Source: Epiperipatus broadwayi (lineage: Eukaryota; Onychophora; Udeonychophora; Euonychophora; Peripatidae). Taken from it: a stretch of DNA of 64,000 bases. Below are positions 11,995 through 25,401 of the stretch, piece by piece. Location of the stretch: positions 502,353 to 566,352 of the forward strand of contig JAQFVV010006644.1 in NCBI GenBank assembly GCA_028023455.1, given 5' to 3'. Below the pieces are notes generated by a model. It made no database searches. It saw nothing but the letters and a program-made list of their open reading frames with translations, and was not told where the DNA came from. The position numbers and the translations under genes are program-made. Positions within the stretch are counted from its first letter, which is position 1; each line of letters begins with the position of its first letter.

Positions 11995-12170
11995 GTGTGT
12001 GATCAGATGAGTCAGCAATATAAGATGGCACTGAGAGTTGTAGGTCGTGTGAAAGTATGAGTTCGAATCCGCATATATATATATATATGCAGATGTAAGC
12101 ATTATGCAGAATATGCACGTGCAGACACATTCAATTTGATTTAAACACGCATTTTAACTATTCTTCACAT
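11995..12170 (+). mobile_element. SINE, family B, best copy
   Basis: The head reads GATGAGTCAGCAATATAAGA and then a GGCACTGAGAG stretch. GTTCGAATCC at 12061-12070 is a near-perfect polymerase III B box. A TA repeat and the body GCAGAATATGCACGTGCAGA follow. The tRNA of origin is not identified. Copies occur at 35962-36100 and 11690-11870, with a fragment at 9690. Confidence 0.7.
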
Positions 12171-12312
12171 TAATGCTTTTCGTATAAATATTTTTGTTAA
12201 ATTGTTTTTTTTAATGTAGATTTTAAAATATGTTTTTGATTTAATAACCTAATTAATTTAATGATTAAACGATTATAATTCTTCATGTCGCAGCTCTAAT
12301 ACCACAGTACCT

Positions 12313-14831
12313 GAAGATGTTATGACAGTTGTTGATAAAATATATTTATATAACTTTTATATGAAAATAAGCAATGGTTCCTTTTTAACTAAATATATGG
12401 TTTAATATTATTTTTAATTAGAAGGAAAATTATTTAATATATACATAAATCTTAACTTTATACATATTTTTATCAACAAATTTAATTTCTATAATTCATT
12501 TAAATGGGTTACTTTTATTTTAAAATAATGATAACTATTAATCATACTATAAACACATAAAATCTGAAAACTTTTATTATTGGATTGTTTAACTGAACTT
12601 AGATAAAAAGAAAACGGGTTTGTTTTATAAGTCATGTTTTCGCGAGCAACAATATTTAATAAAATAAAATAAAATTTGCTGTAAACATGATTTATAAAAT
12701 AATAAAATAATAATGATTTTATTATCTTGTTCAATACATTTGACTTGCCTAGGTTTTTCAGCTTATAGAAGACCAAAGTCTTTAATAAAGAAAATTATAG
12801 TTGTCTGTCCTTTTTTAAAATCAAAGTCCAAATAAACGATTATATTTTTAAGCAGAAACTTACAATGCACCATTTGCTTTTTAAGTTCAGGTTAGTGCAT
12901 ATCTCACATAGAATTTGCTTGACTTTTGTTTAAATACCCCCCCCCCTTATATGCTCCATAGAGGAATAGCTCAAAATGACGTTTATTTTGTATGACAGCA
13001 CTATTGTATCTAAATATAATCTCTGTTAGATCTTCGGTTGATGTGCAGTATCGTAACAATTAGTTGGTAGTTTCTTGTGAGTACACATCTGTATCTGTTC
13101 ATATTACGACTAAATACTTAGGGATTATGGATGGCCTTATTATTATGAATTCGAGAATTATATTACATATTCTTAATTTAACTTAATAACATAGTTCTAA
13201 TTTTAGGAAAGCAATGTTTAGAAATTATAATTTTTTTATCCCATGCTTACTTAGGTAGATTTTTACCATAGGGACAAAATTAGTCTCCCTTTATCTAAAT
13301 GGCATAAAGACTGGCAAATAACTTGAATATCTTGTGCTAAGTTTGATTTCAAGACTATATTAATTGCAAATATTCTCTTGAGATTATTCTAAATTAGGGC
13401 CTGGTATTTATATATAGTGTAAATTCAGTTGTAAAAGCCAAACTCAGTGTAATCAAATAAGCAACTCATTAGACAAGTTTAATTAATTTTTCTAATAAGC
13501 AAAATAAATTAGCTTTGGTATAACTTTTGCACAATAGATTTCCTTTTTAGCTTCTACTTTCTAAGTTTTTAGTATAAAGCAAATTGAACTTTAATTAAAC
13601 AATTTTTTTTATGGCACTCTTTTTTGATTTCTAATAATAGGACTATTACAAGAAAATCTTAATTAGATTTCTAATTAAAGTTCTCAAATATATATTTTTA
13701 AAAATCGAATATTTTTCTATTTTCGTTTAAATGTAAGACAAACAAAATATATCTTGTTTTTACCTAAAATGAAAAATATATTTGATTTAATCATTGATTT
13801 ATCGGAATATAAAATCAATTCACTGCATCCCATTTATATTAAAATATTCGAAGTCGGTAGTATTTAGCTTCTTATTATTAATCCTATGAGCACACACACG
13901 TATATATATGCACACGCATAAATCTAATCTAGGTTTCTTCCTAAATGTGTATAATCAAAATTTTTGTCACCATTATATATATATATATTAAAATTATACA
14001 GTATTAAAGAATATTAAATATTTGGAGAAATAACGTCTAAATGTTGACTATAAATCTACCACTCACATGATAATGAGGGTTATCAATAGAAATGGATTCA
14101 TAATTCATTTCCTTAGTAGTTAGACTTTGATTCTAGACCAGCATTGCACCTAATAAAAAAAATCATCTCTTCAAAATATTATATATTCACAGAACAGCAG
14201 CGATATCTATAATCTGTTATCAAGGTATTTTCTGTAAATAAAAAAATGAATGTCCTAATTTACTTTGGTCTCATATTTTTGCATTGACAAAGACTGAAGA
14301 ATAGGAATGAAAAATATTGAGATTTTAATCCCTCTAGAAATTTTAAATAAATCCCATTCAGTAGACAAACATAAACTGCTTCAAGGCAGAATAATAAATA
14401 ATTTTTACAACATGTATAACAATCTCCTACTCAATACTTTAATTATAATATTGACCATAGGTGTGCAAAAGTAATTCCTAGCATAACAGCTAACATTATA
14501 TATATAATATTCATTATAGAATAATTATTGTAATAAAATAAATTATAATGGTGATTATATATTTTTTTACATATAACTAATAAAACGTAGAAATACTTTC
14601 TGTTATTTTATAATCTTCAACTATAAACATTAAACTTTAATGGAAGTAAATATCATCATGTTATAGGGCAAACTTTTTTATTTCTATTTATCAAAATTGC
14701 CTTTTTAATTTTTGTTTTATGATTTTTCTTCTCATGAAGAATTTCAATATTTTCCAGATCAAAATTGAAAATACACTCATATATTTCTTATGATAAAAAA
14801 ACAGACACCATTATTAAATCATTACTACTCT
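12313..14831. other. AT-rich DNA, no gene seen
   Basis: No coding or RNA gene is recognised. A run of nine C lies near 12938-12946, and TA microsatellites lie near 13898 and 13975-13990. Confidence 0.4.
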
Positions 14832-14941
14832 TTTTTTCCATATGTCATAGCATCAGCCAGGAGGTGAACCCACAACAACTGCCTGCAACCAACTGCTTGC
14901 TTGCAAGGCAGCTGTGCTGACCTCTCGGCTAACAACACTTG
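14832..14941 (-). mobile_element. tRNA-derived SINE, family A
   Basis: The minus strand shows GAGAGGTCAGCACAGCTGCC, a B-box-like GGTTCACCTCC, and the family tail CTGGCTGATGCTATGACA followed by an A run. The middle segment has a short insertion relative to the copy at 612-722. Confidence 0.7.
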
Positions 14942-15449
14942 ACTCTACTCTTTTTAATATACATTTATATAACAATTGATGTTTATTTTACTTTTTCTCA
15001 GTATATTTCAATTCACCTATATATGAAGACTTGCACTTACAGGGAATTTTATATGCAAAATTAGTTTTTATTTTAAAAGTGTAATACTTTTGTATTTTTT
15101 TACTAATCTATTAACATTTAGTGAAACACATTATATATTTCTCTATATTTTTTAAAAAAATAGGTTGGACATTTAAATCATATGGAATAGATATCTATTA
15201 TTTTCATTAACATTCTAGTACTTTTGTGACAAAGTATAGTGAATTTATTATTATACTCAACTTCAATTAACTCTTGTAAATGTTTCAATTTTTGTGACTT
15301 ATCACTTTCATAATGACATAACTTCTCATTATGAAATTTAAAAAAAAATCTAAGACTTGCCATCTCATGCACAACTAGTATTTTTGATTTACAGAATATA
15401 TGTCTTTTTTCTTGTAAGATTTCATTATCAATATATAATCCAATAATCT

Positions 15450-15640
15450 ATCATCACTTAAAATATATAAATCAAGATATTTAATGGATTTAGTTTTTCC
15501 TTTTTATCAGCTCATTTTAAACTATTTAACTTGCTTAATTTATCCACAAGGCAGTTTCTACTATCTTTATGTCCATAAATGAAAACATAATCAACATATC
15601 TTTTGTAAATTTTAATATCAATAAAATTGTAATTATTGAA
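15450..15640 (-). pseudogene. Possible reverse-transcriptase fragment (YVDD-like)
   Basis: A minus-strand frame reads IYKRYVDYVFIYGHKDSRNC and then a KLSKLNSLK stretch before a stop. This resembles the catalytic YVDD box and following helix of PLE-type reverse transcriptases, with the second Asp replaced by Tyr. Flanking frames are too decayed to confirm the family. The call rests on one motif. Confidence 0.3.
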
Positions 15641-16743
15641 AATATTTCATCATATGTAAAATAAATAATAAAAAAATACAAATTTTCACACCTATGAGCA
15701 GCTCCATGAAACATTCTTCAAATATTTAGTAGCATTTACTTTTCAAAGACACAATCTCAAAAAATTAATAAAAAAAGTTAAAATATATTGACAAACACAT
15801 TTACTTATTAAGGATTATTCAATAAACTTTATGGAATCTAATCTATCAATATAATAATTTATTTATGTCACATTCTATGAGGCAATATTATCAATTTTTT
15901 TAATTATAATATTTTTTTAATTTTATCTACAAATTCAAAAGTTGAAGTAATGGTATTTTCTTTATATTCTAAAATGTCTTGCAATAGCTTGCCAATATAT
16001 TTAAATGAATGGAATAAATAAACTACAAAATCCATGAGAAAACTCACATAATTTCTATATGTATGTAATTTTATATTTACAAAAACATGCAGCCAGAACT
16101 TGAAAGATAATATATTGTAACAAATAAAGAATAAGTGTGAAAATTATTTTGACCAATTACTGATAGAATAAGGTTGAGCTTAACCTTTTAAACACTTGTA
16201 TGCTCACTATATTAAGACTCTCTAATAAACAAATATTTATTTTAAGAAAGCACTATTTAGATGTGTATTTATAACTAATCTCAATAATATCTCAAAGGTC
16301 TATTATGACTTAATGTATAATTGTGGATTTACAAAAATAAATAAATCTTATAAAAATCTTATACTTGGGCTAGCAAGTTTGTTCTAAGTTTTCTTATTAC
16401 ATAAATTTAGTTTAAAATTACACCAGATGTTATAATATTAAAATATACTAAATAATATTTGAAATTTTAAATCTTTAAAATTATAAATTATTATTATTGA
16501 TGTGATTAAATAGCAAAGGGCATTTTAATGCATTTAATTCATATCTTAAGCAACTAAATATTAAAATGAAAATAGTGTGAGAGTATATATAAAAAAACAA
16601 TATTTCATATCAAGCAGTATTTTTTTAAATAATATATAATAGTTGTAAAATCATGTGATCGTATAAAATTAATAGATGTTGAGGATAAATTAATTAAAAA
16701 CTGAAGGCCATATAATTAACAAAATCTAATTATTCTATTAACA

Positions 16744-16932
<189 letters not shown>

Positions 16933-17269
16933 TAAAAAATTCAATAACAAAAAGAAGTTCTCTGCAATGATTATAAATAATTCTTGCAATATTTCTAACT
17001 ATTGGAAAATGATTTCTACTTTATTGCTAATTAAATGTGTACTGTATCTTGACATGATGTAAAACAAAACACTTTATTGGAAAAAATTGTTAAGATTTAT
17101 TCAAAAAACTAATTATAAATAATAAACAAAATAAAAGAATGTTGTATTGCATTTTTAATTATTAATAATAAAATACATTTCCTCTAGGTATCTGACTTAT
17201 AAACTTAGCTATTTCATAAAAGAGCAAAATATTAGCCCATCTTACAATATTCTTGTTAAATATATACAC

Positions 17270-18005
17270 CCTCTATATTACATATTTGTAAATACAAGCT
17301 TATAAAAGCAATGTCATGCTATATATGACTTGCTTCATTGATTATTATAATTTTACCTTTAATGCATTGGCCATGATAAGGCTATTAATATATGATAGAT
17401 GTGAATTTAGTTCAGTCTCATATAGCTTTTTAGATTAGATAGCTGGACTTAAAGACATTTCCATTTCCGAAAATTTCAGAGGGTCTACTTAAATATTACC
17501 TATTAAATAAGTGATGGTTTTGAGTTGATATTATAGATCTGGTGTCTGAATGTTCTAGCTCTTCACTGAGTGAGCCATAAGCTCGAAACCAATTGGTCTG
17601 AGAATAGGAATGTTCCAGATAGAGATTTTAAATATTTTTTTTTTACAGCACTATTGTACTCTATATCACATATTTGTAAATACTCACTTATAAAAGCAAT
17701 CTCGTGTCTAAAAATTTCAGAGTTTCTCCTTAAATATTACATATTAAATAAGCATTGTTTTTGAGTTGATATTTTACATCTAGTGTCTGAATGTTCTAGC
17801 TCCTCACTGAGGTGACCAATAAGCTCAAAACAATTAGTCTGGGAATAGGAATGTTTCAGATAGAGATTTTATGTATTTTCTCTTGGTGCATTTATCAATT
17901 AAGAGCTTGTTTGAGCTATAGGTACACTCTTTATATTACATATTTGTAAACACAAGCTTATAAAAGAAATATTATGCTATATATGACTTCCTTTATTGAT
18001 TATTG
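17270..18005. repeat. Tandem/nested repeat block inside left E3 LTR
   Basis: A block of about 235 bp is repeated: AAAATTTCAGAG at 17473 and 17708, and GTGTCTGAATGTTCTAGCTC at 17542 and 17777. ATTACATATTTGTAAA with CTTATAAAAG recurs at about 17278, 17668 and 17936. The whole block is missing from the right LTR between ATTCTTCTTA and GGGTATTGC near 21780-21792. Confidence 0.65.
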
Positions 18006-19079
18006 TTAAAATATGGCTTTAATTAATCTGATCTTGTTAGGTGCTGACTGCATTTCATAAAAGCTTTATCAAGCTTACATTAAAAATAAAGCAAAATACA
18101 ATGTTATCAGGGATTTAACTTAAGTAATCAATAATATTTATACAAGTATTAGTGTCACAAGTATAGCTAAATATATAATATAATCTTTATGAAAATCTTG
18201 AGAGTACCTATGTGGATAAATAAGTAAAAAATATTTGTAAAATATCTCAACTATATGCTTTAAATATATTTAATTATAGATGCTTGGGATTAAATTAATA
18301 CATTAATAAAACATATAAAAATATCAGGTATTATGACTTAACTGTAACTCATTATTAATTAATTTTAAATATTAACAACTGATCTCCGTAGTGCAAAGAA
18401 TCAATAACACACATTTATAATAAAAGTATCAGAAATCTAATATACTATCTGTATATTATTATATCTTTCTTGTAAAAACTGTGATTGAATAAAATAATGC
18501 TGGATATTTTAGCACTTAAAAAATTGAGAAATATATAACCTTATAATTTAAAATTAATTAAAAGTCTTTTTAAATTCAAAATAATTATTTTGCTGTCTTT
18601 TTTATTCAAAATATTTAAAAATGATTAAATCCTGTAATGCTTTCGTTTATAAAATCCTAATGGATGGGAGAAACAAATACTTATGATAATGTAATTAGTA
18701 ACAAAGTTTGAGCTTTTTAAGTACAATTCATCACTAGTACTTTAAAATATTTCAACATTACAATAAGTTGTTTTATTTCCTAAGTGTAGTAGACAATAAA
18801 TAATCATTTGAATCCATTAATAGTAAATTAAAAATTATTTTAAAAGATCACAATAGGTTGTTTTATTTTGTAGATGTAACCTCTTACATGATGGCATTCA
18901 TAAATTATAACTTTCCTTGAAATATTTATAATGATAAGGTCCATTAGTTAAAAATTCATTTAAAAAATATTCAATATAACAGTGCTTATCCAGATGAAGA
19001 TAAAATTTCTTAGTTAAAATTCATTTTTTAACTATAATTCTCCAATACACTGCTGTTTATTCAGGTACTTTAAATCTTA

Positions 19080-20365
19080 TATGTCTTTGGTTTATCAAAA
19101 AGGATTGCCACCAGTCTTTTAACTGGTGCATATAACTTGTTTCTGATAACAGCTAATTTTTCCTTTTCTTTAAACTGACTTAACTCAAATAATTCTTATA
19201 ATCTGTGTAAAATACTCAGTAGGATTTTCATGATAATCTCCATGAAACACATTAATCTGGATATATCTTGAACTATAGAACCTTTTTGAATATAATTCTT
19301 TGGTTCTAATAAAAGTTTTGGATATTTTTATCATAAAGCAGTGTGTATTCATCCTTTTTATGTCAGAATAAATTTTGTTAATATCCATATTTTAAAGTAT
19401 CATCATTCCAATTATTTTTAATAATAGTGTCTACTTTATAGTTTTGAGTATTTGCAATATGTAAAATTCATTCATTTTTTGTTTTATTCAATGAAATTGG
19501 TCATTGTTTTGTTCCCTACTTTATCTATATATTTATCTGTTTTTTTAAATAGCTTTGTTGTTTACTTTTGATCTTTTTTAAAAAAATTGTCAAACTCTTC
19601 TGATATATTTGAATTACTATCATATAACTGTTCAGGCAAGTTTTGATATTTTATAATAATTTTTTATATCTTTCTATAACTTTTTTATTTCTCCTCCAGA
19701 TTTAGTTTGAGATTTCCAAATTTCCTTCAATTCTGATTTAGATTATATTCTTAATTTTCCAATTTCTCATTTTTTTATTTGAAAGTCTTTATTTATTTTT
19801 ATTTTAAATTATTTTGATATCCTTCTATGTTTCCATTTAAACTTTTTTTATCTTCTTTATTTCATTAAGTCTAGATGAAACATTAATTTTAAATTCCTCA
19901 AAATTTTTATTAAATTTATATTTTACTTTATCCAATCATTATTCAGAACTTTTAATTAATCTTTCCATTTGTGAATAGATTCATCAAATTTCTCAGCTAG
20001 CTTATTAAATGTAATATCCAAATCAATTTTATAAGCCTCATGATTAGTCTTTATTTATTTAATTTTATATAAAAATGTTTTCTTGATTGTCACAATTTAC
20101 CTTAAATGTTTCTAATTGATTCCTGCATTTTTCAGTCATCTTTAGATTCTTTATATTTACCATCTAAATCAGCTTTGGGTGCTTTATATTTAGCAATAAT
20201 TTTATTATTTAATTTTTTTATATTATTTTGAGAAGCCTCAAAATTAGTATTTAATTTGTTAGCATCAATTTTCATTTTACTAAGCTTCTGCAAAATATGT
20301 TGTGTAGCACTTTGGTCTTTAATACTTTCAGACCTGCCTGAATAATGATCATTAGTATTAATCAT
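19080..20365 (-). pseudogene. E3 Gag-like protein, broken
   Basis: The minus strand begins MINTNDHYSGRSESIKDQS and continues as a coiled-coil, Lys/Asn/Glu-rich segment open for 77 codons. Stops and frameshifts follow, with islands such as DLDITFNKLAEKFDESIHKW. Near 19250-19190 it reads INVFHGDYHENPTEYFTQII, and after a frameshift LSQFKEKEKLAVIRNKLYAP (to about 19110). A block of aromatic FxG, PxEYFxQ and a downstream helix is the arrangement of the Ty3-type Gag capsid. Intact Gag packages element RNA into particles. This is the only capsid-like sequence in the window. Its start (an MxNxN-type leader followed by heptads) resembles the start of the E2 protein. Confidence 0.55.
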
Positions 20366-20835
20366 TCTTAAAAGTATATAAATAAGTAAATAAGCACTAA
20401 AATTTTAATATTAATATTTCATAAACATTTATTTTTGGCATCTGTATCCTTTTTAATGATCCTAGAGAAAAATATGATTTCATATAATGTACTAATAAAA
20501 GTAACTAGTATGATTACCATTATGGATTGCTATATCTCTTTAAACATGTTTACATTAAACACTTTATATTGTAATTATCAAAGCTCCAGTATGATATTTA
20601 AATTTTACATTCATTAATTACTATCAAATTACAAATTAATCATTATCATCATCTAAGATTACATCAAAATTTTAACCAAATTAAAGAAACAAAATTCACA
20701 TAGTAATTTTATAATTTTGGTAATCAATTTATTTGTACATTGTAAATTAAATTATAACTATAATTTTTTTATAATACACTAATACACTATTTATCCAACC
20801 CAAATAAGTTTGAACTATGATTTTGAGATGCCAGA
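20366..20835. other. E3 leader region
   Basis: This is the sequence between the Gag start and the 5' LTR of E3, AT-rich and without a gene. The minus-strand TGG-starting stretch immediately left of 20836 is the primer-binding-site candidate. Its 3' half contains AGTTCAAAC, like a tRNA T-loop complement, but with about two bases out of register. Confidence 0.4.
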
Positions 20836-21884
20836 TTCTAACTGAATAAAGAATTATTGCTAAAACAATTTTGACCAATTACTGATCGAATAATGTTGAC
20901 CTTAATTTTTAAACACTTATATGGTCACTTTATGAGACAACATTTAATAATCAAATATTTATTTTAAGGAATCACTATATAGATGTATATTTATAACTAA
21001 TTATAACAATTTTTCAAGGTTCTATTATGATTTAAAGTATAACTGGATTTACAAGAATAATTAAATCCTATAACATACTTATATTTGGACTAGAAAGTTT
21101 GTTCTAAGCATTTATATTATGCAAATTTCATTTAAATTTATATCAGAATTATAATATTAAAGTACACTAAATAATATTTAAAATTTTAAATCTTTAAAAT
21201 TACAAATTATTATTATTGATATGATTGTATTTAATTCATATCTTAAGCAACTAATTATTAAAGTGAAAATGGTGTAAACATATAAAAATAAGGAACACCA
21301 TTTTGTATTAAGCAATATACTTTTAAATAATGTATAATAATTGTAAAATCATGTGGCCATATAAAATTAATAGATGATGAGCATCAACCAATTAAAGACA
21401 AAGACAAGATAATTAACAAAATTTAATTATTTTATTAACAATAAATAATGATAAAAAAAATTATTTAAATAAACAAAATAACAACAATAACAACTGCTTC
21501 ACAATGATTATTAATGTTTTTGCAATATTTTTAATTACTGTAAAATGATTCTTACTTTATTACTAACAAAATGTGTGGTGTATCTTGATATGATGTAAAA
21601 CAAAACACTATTGACAAAAGTTAAGATCTATTCAAAAGACTTGGTTATTAATAATAAATAAAATAAAAGTGTTTTATTGCATCTTTAATTAATAATAATA
21701 AATAACATTTTCTCTAAATGTTCTACCTATAAATTTAGCTTTTCCATTAAAAATCAAAATATTAACTCAATTTATAATATTCTTCTTAGGGTATTGCTTT
21801 AATTAACTTGATCCTGATAGGTATTGGTGGCATTTCAAAAGAGGTTTATCAATCTTTCATTATGAATAAAACAATAGTACAATG

Positions 21885-22990
21885 GGTAAAAGCCTGAAAT
21901 CTGGGCTGGCCACTTGGGGCATTGTTTACATGTCAAAACATATAAAAATTCCATTTCAGCGACCACGACCTTACAGGCTAATACAACATTTACACATAAA
22001 AATTCCATTTCGGCAGCCGCAGCCTTACAGGCTAATACAACATTTACGTATTGAGTATTAACCCATTGAGCTAGGCTGCTTTACATAACATTGAACAAAA
22101 ATATTATGGCCTGTTTTGTGCATTGAAGCTATTTACGTGTATTCGTTCTATTCATAGCTGATTACTGAGGGTGTTTAAATTTCAAGGTGGTATGACTTTT
22201 TCAAATCTTCATAATAGAGTAATGTCATTTCGATTTAAAAAATGTTTTAAATTATTAATAATTGTCATATGGTCCCTACCCTTCCCGAAAAAAAGATTAA
22301 TATGTAAAAAATTGGCAAAGTGTATGTTCGAACAGGCTTCGACAAAGCTCACGCGCTAAGTCACGTTTCAGCGTGGGGGAAAATATTCGAGACCACTAAA
22401 AGGTCTGAGTCAAACATGCAATTTTGAAACTTTTCTTCAGAATTGCTGAGTACAGAAAGTGTGTGAGATTGTATTTTTTTTTTGTCAGGCACACGTAATG
22501 TCCACTTTTTATTATAGCAATAAATTTTTAAAAAAAAGTAAAATTAATAATAATAAGAAAAACCATTTAGTCAAGCCAAAAAAAAAAAAAAAAAAGAAAG
22601 GTAGAATTAAGTTCTAAACAAGTCACAAATAATTGTATTCTGTTTTTTTGGCAGTGGGATTCAAACAAATTTTTTGATGTCATGAAACGGTCCGAATTTT
22701 TCAAATGATAAAAAGAAAAAATACAATTAGCAAAATTTGTTGAAAAAATGTCAGTTAGGTTCCAAAAAACCCACAAAAAATAACGAAAATGAATATCAAA
22801 ATTTGTTTAATAATAAAGAAATCATGTTCTAAATGAAATAAAAATTATTCATTTAATCAATATTAGAAAAAAAAAAAACCTTGTTGTCTAAAAAAAGAAA
22901 AAGTTGTGGCGGCCCGGTAGCGTTGTATTTCATTGATTTTGTCTAACATCAACGCTACAAGTGGCTTTTCCCGGATTTCAGGCTTTTACC
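21885..22990. mobile_element. Non-autonomous DNA transposon, 1.1 kb
   Basis: The ends are inverted repeats. GGTAAAAGCCTGAAATCTGG at the left matches the complement of the right end with one mismatch in 20, and a further GCCACTTG is shared a few bases inside. Flanks GTACAATG (21877-21884) and ATCCAATG (22991-22998) match at six of eight bases, consistent with an 8-bp target duplication. Eight-bp duplications occur in hAT and some other superfamilies. No transposase is encoded; the longest frame (62 codons) has no recognisable domain. The element is GC-richer than its host LTR. The matching site of the left E3 LTR (near 18095, ACAATGTTATCAGG) lacks it and serves as an empty site. Confidence 0.75.
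21938..22050. repeat. Two tandem subrepeats in the DNA transposon
   Basis: ACATATAAAAATTCCATTTC is followed by CCTTACAGGCTAATACAACA and TTTAC. The unit is repeated once with small changes (period about 57 bp), just inside the left end. Confidence 0.7.
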
Positions 22991-23950
22991 ATCCAATGTT
23001 GTCAAAAGTTTAAGTCAACTGGTCAGTAATATTTTTACAAATATTAATGTCACAAGTATAATTGAATATACATTATAATCTTTATAAGAATTTTGATAGT
23101 ACCTATATGAATAAATACGAAGAGTAATATTTGCAAAGTATCTCAGTTATATGCTTTATCATAGAAATAAATTAATTCACCAATAAATAAAACATATAAA
23201 ATATAAGATATTATGACTTAACTATAATTCATTATTAGTTAATGGAAAATAGTGACAACTGGTCTCAGTAGTAGAAAGAATCAATAACACATACTTATAC
23301 TAAATCATAACAACACCTCTAATGTAATTTTTCTTGTGAGAACTTTCATTGAACAAGATAATGCTAGATATTCTAGCACTTAAAAAAAGTTGAGAAATAA
23401 AATATATCTTTTTAATTTAAAATTAATTCAAAACCTTTTTAAAAATTCAAAATATTTATTCTGGTGCATTCTTTCAAAATATTTGAAAGTGATTAAATTC
23501 TTTAATGTTTTGTAAAATTATAATAAATGGCAGAAGAAAATAATCATTATGATACAGTAATTAGTATTGATGCTTGAGTTTTTTTGTACAACCCATTACC
23601 AGTGAATTAAAAATATTCCAAAATCACAATAAGTCATTTAATTTCCTAGATGTGGTATATAATAAATAAACTAATGAATACAATAATAATGAGTTAAAAA
23701 TTATTCCAGAGAATGGCAATAAGTGAATTTAACCCCTAGATGTGGAATCATAGTTATTAATCTCTTAAGGGATGGTATTCATAAATTATAACTTTTCTCA
23801 CAATATTTATGAAGCCAAATTACATTAGTTAAAATTTATTTAACAATAATTATCCAGTATAAAAGTGTTTATCGAGATAATTCATTAGTTAAAATTCATT
23901 TTTTAACAAAAATTATCCAATATACTGATTTTTATCTAGGAAAATTTAGG

Positions 23951-25401
23951 TTAAATGAGTAAATATAATGTCAAGAAAACATTTTAAAACTAGATAATAT
24001 TTAAATCCAAGCTTTAAAGTTTTATTGCTTTAAAATGCATTACAGATGAACATGATTAAATATTTAATTCTCCATGAAGAAAAACTTCAAGATGCATTTG
24101 CCATTAAGGCAAATCATTATTTGGTTTTTTTACCCCATTAACATGGTGCTACAAGATGACAATATGGCTAATTTTAAATTTACGTCCAATCCAGTTCACT
24201 TGCAATCAGTTAATAAAGAAGACTAAATAATTCTGAACACATAGATGTATTTATATGTTTGCATCACATGAATAATGAGATCATCTTGATTCAAAAATTT
24301 CCCCCTTTTTTGCTTTTTACAATAAAATTTTATCATTGTTGCCTGAATGTAGCAGGGAATCATTGAATGTTTTTAAAAATTTATAGTGCCAAATTTGTAA
24401 TAAAATTATTTTAAAATTACAAAATAATATTTTAAAATATTTTAAATATCATATTATATTAAAAAAATTAAAATATATATTACCATTTTATAAACACAAA
24501 TTTATATTGTAAATATTAAAATAAATGATTTTACTTTATTTATTTTTATGTTTTCATTATAAATTATTGTACACATTTAAAATGTGACAACCAGAGCATA
24601 AAAGTCAAAAAGTATTAAACACTACTATTATTTTTCCAAGAATTTTTGCTACTTTGTACCAGAGTCATGATGACATACTGGAACTGAATAGTTAGTCTTC
24701 CAGTGCATGCTCAGTGGAACATTAGTGTTATGCTGATTGATTACATTATTCAACTTAGAAATAAATTAAACCTATTTCAACTTCCTCTTTCTATCATTTG
24801 ATTCACTACAAACAGTACTGATATTTTGAGGATAAAACTCATGCCCACAAATATTTTCATGATTTGAAAAATGGAATTAATTTGTGAATCAATTTCAGAT
24901 TTTTTATATTGATAGACATGCTGTTGCAATCACATTAATACATTAGCCTTCAGTTCACTGTAACATATAGCATTACAACCAATAATCATAAATTTACTTA
25001 AATATTTTGTTATTATACCCTTCTAAATTTAAATACATTCAAGAACTAAAATCATTTATGTACACACACATATATTTAAATATTATATTAAAACTTTCTG
25101 TCATTATGAAGAACAATTACAATTATATATATATTGAAATGATAACTTTCCAAGGCCCTATCGTTTCACCATCAAACCTAATGACACACTCATCTGTGCT
25201 AAGTTCGAACCTATTGAAATGTTAATAAATTTAAAATTCTCTCATATCTGTCTAAACAGTATTATATATTTACATGCGAACCAATTCTATAATTAGATAG
25301 AATTAGGAAAATTATAGTGTACTAAATTTATTTAATATTTCTAAAAATGTTCGTTATATTATTTAAGTTAAGAGTAAATTATTAATTTTGTTGTTTAATA
25401 T
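23951..25401. other. AT-rich DNA, no gene seen
   Basis: No coding or RNA gene is recognised. The outer end of the E3 5' LTR may extend somewhat into this stretch, but no TG...CA end with a flank was found. Confidence 0.35.

Larger units (their letters stand above)
11503..12312. repeat. Inverted pair of SINE-B-containing units
   Basis: Arms about 11503-11860 and 12000-12312 are diverged reverse complements. GGTACTGTGGTATTAGAGCT near 11502 pairs with AGCTCTAATACCACAGTACC near 12292. Each arm carries one SINE-B head, with the tRNA-like parts facing each other across a 140-base centre. The arms extend well beyond the SINE into a common 3' segment ending at TGCGACATGAAG. Either the SINE family has a long 3' body or a larger element has been duplicated in inverted form. 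Confidence 0.65.
20836..23950 (-). repeat. E3 LTR, right copy (5' LTR), interrupted
   Basis: This is the second long direct repeat of E3. It lacks the 0.7 kb tandem block of the left copy and instead carries a 1.1 kb DNA transposon at 21885-22990. Without that insertion its length is about 2.0 kb. Confidence 0.6.

Noticed and set aside
11906-12130. 74-codon minus-strand frame
   Set aside because: An antisense reading through SINE-B and a TA repeat.
22171-22359. 62-codon frame inside the DNA transposon
   Set aside because: Too short for a transposase and no catalytic residues. The element looks non-autonomous.
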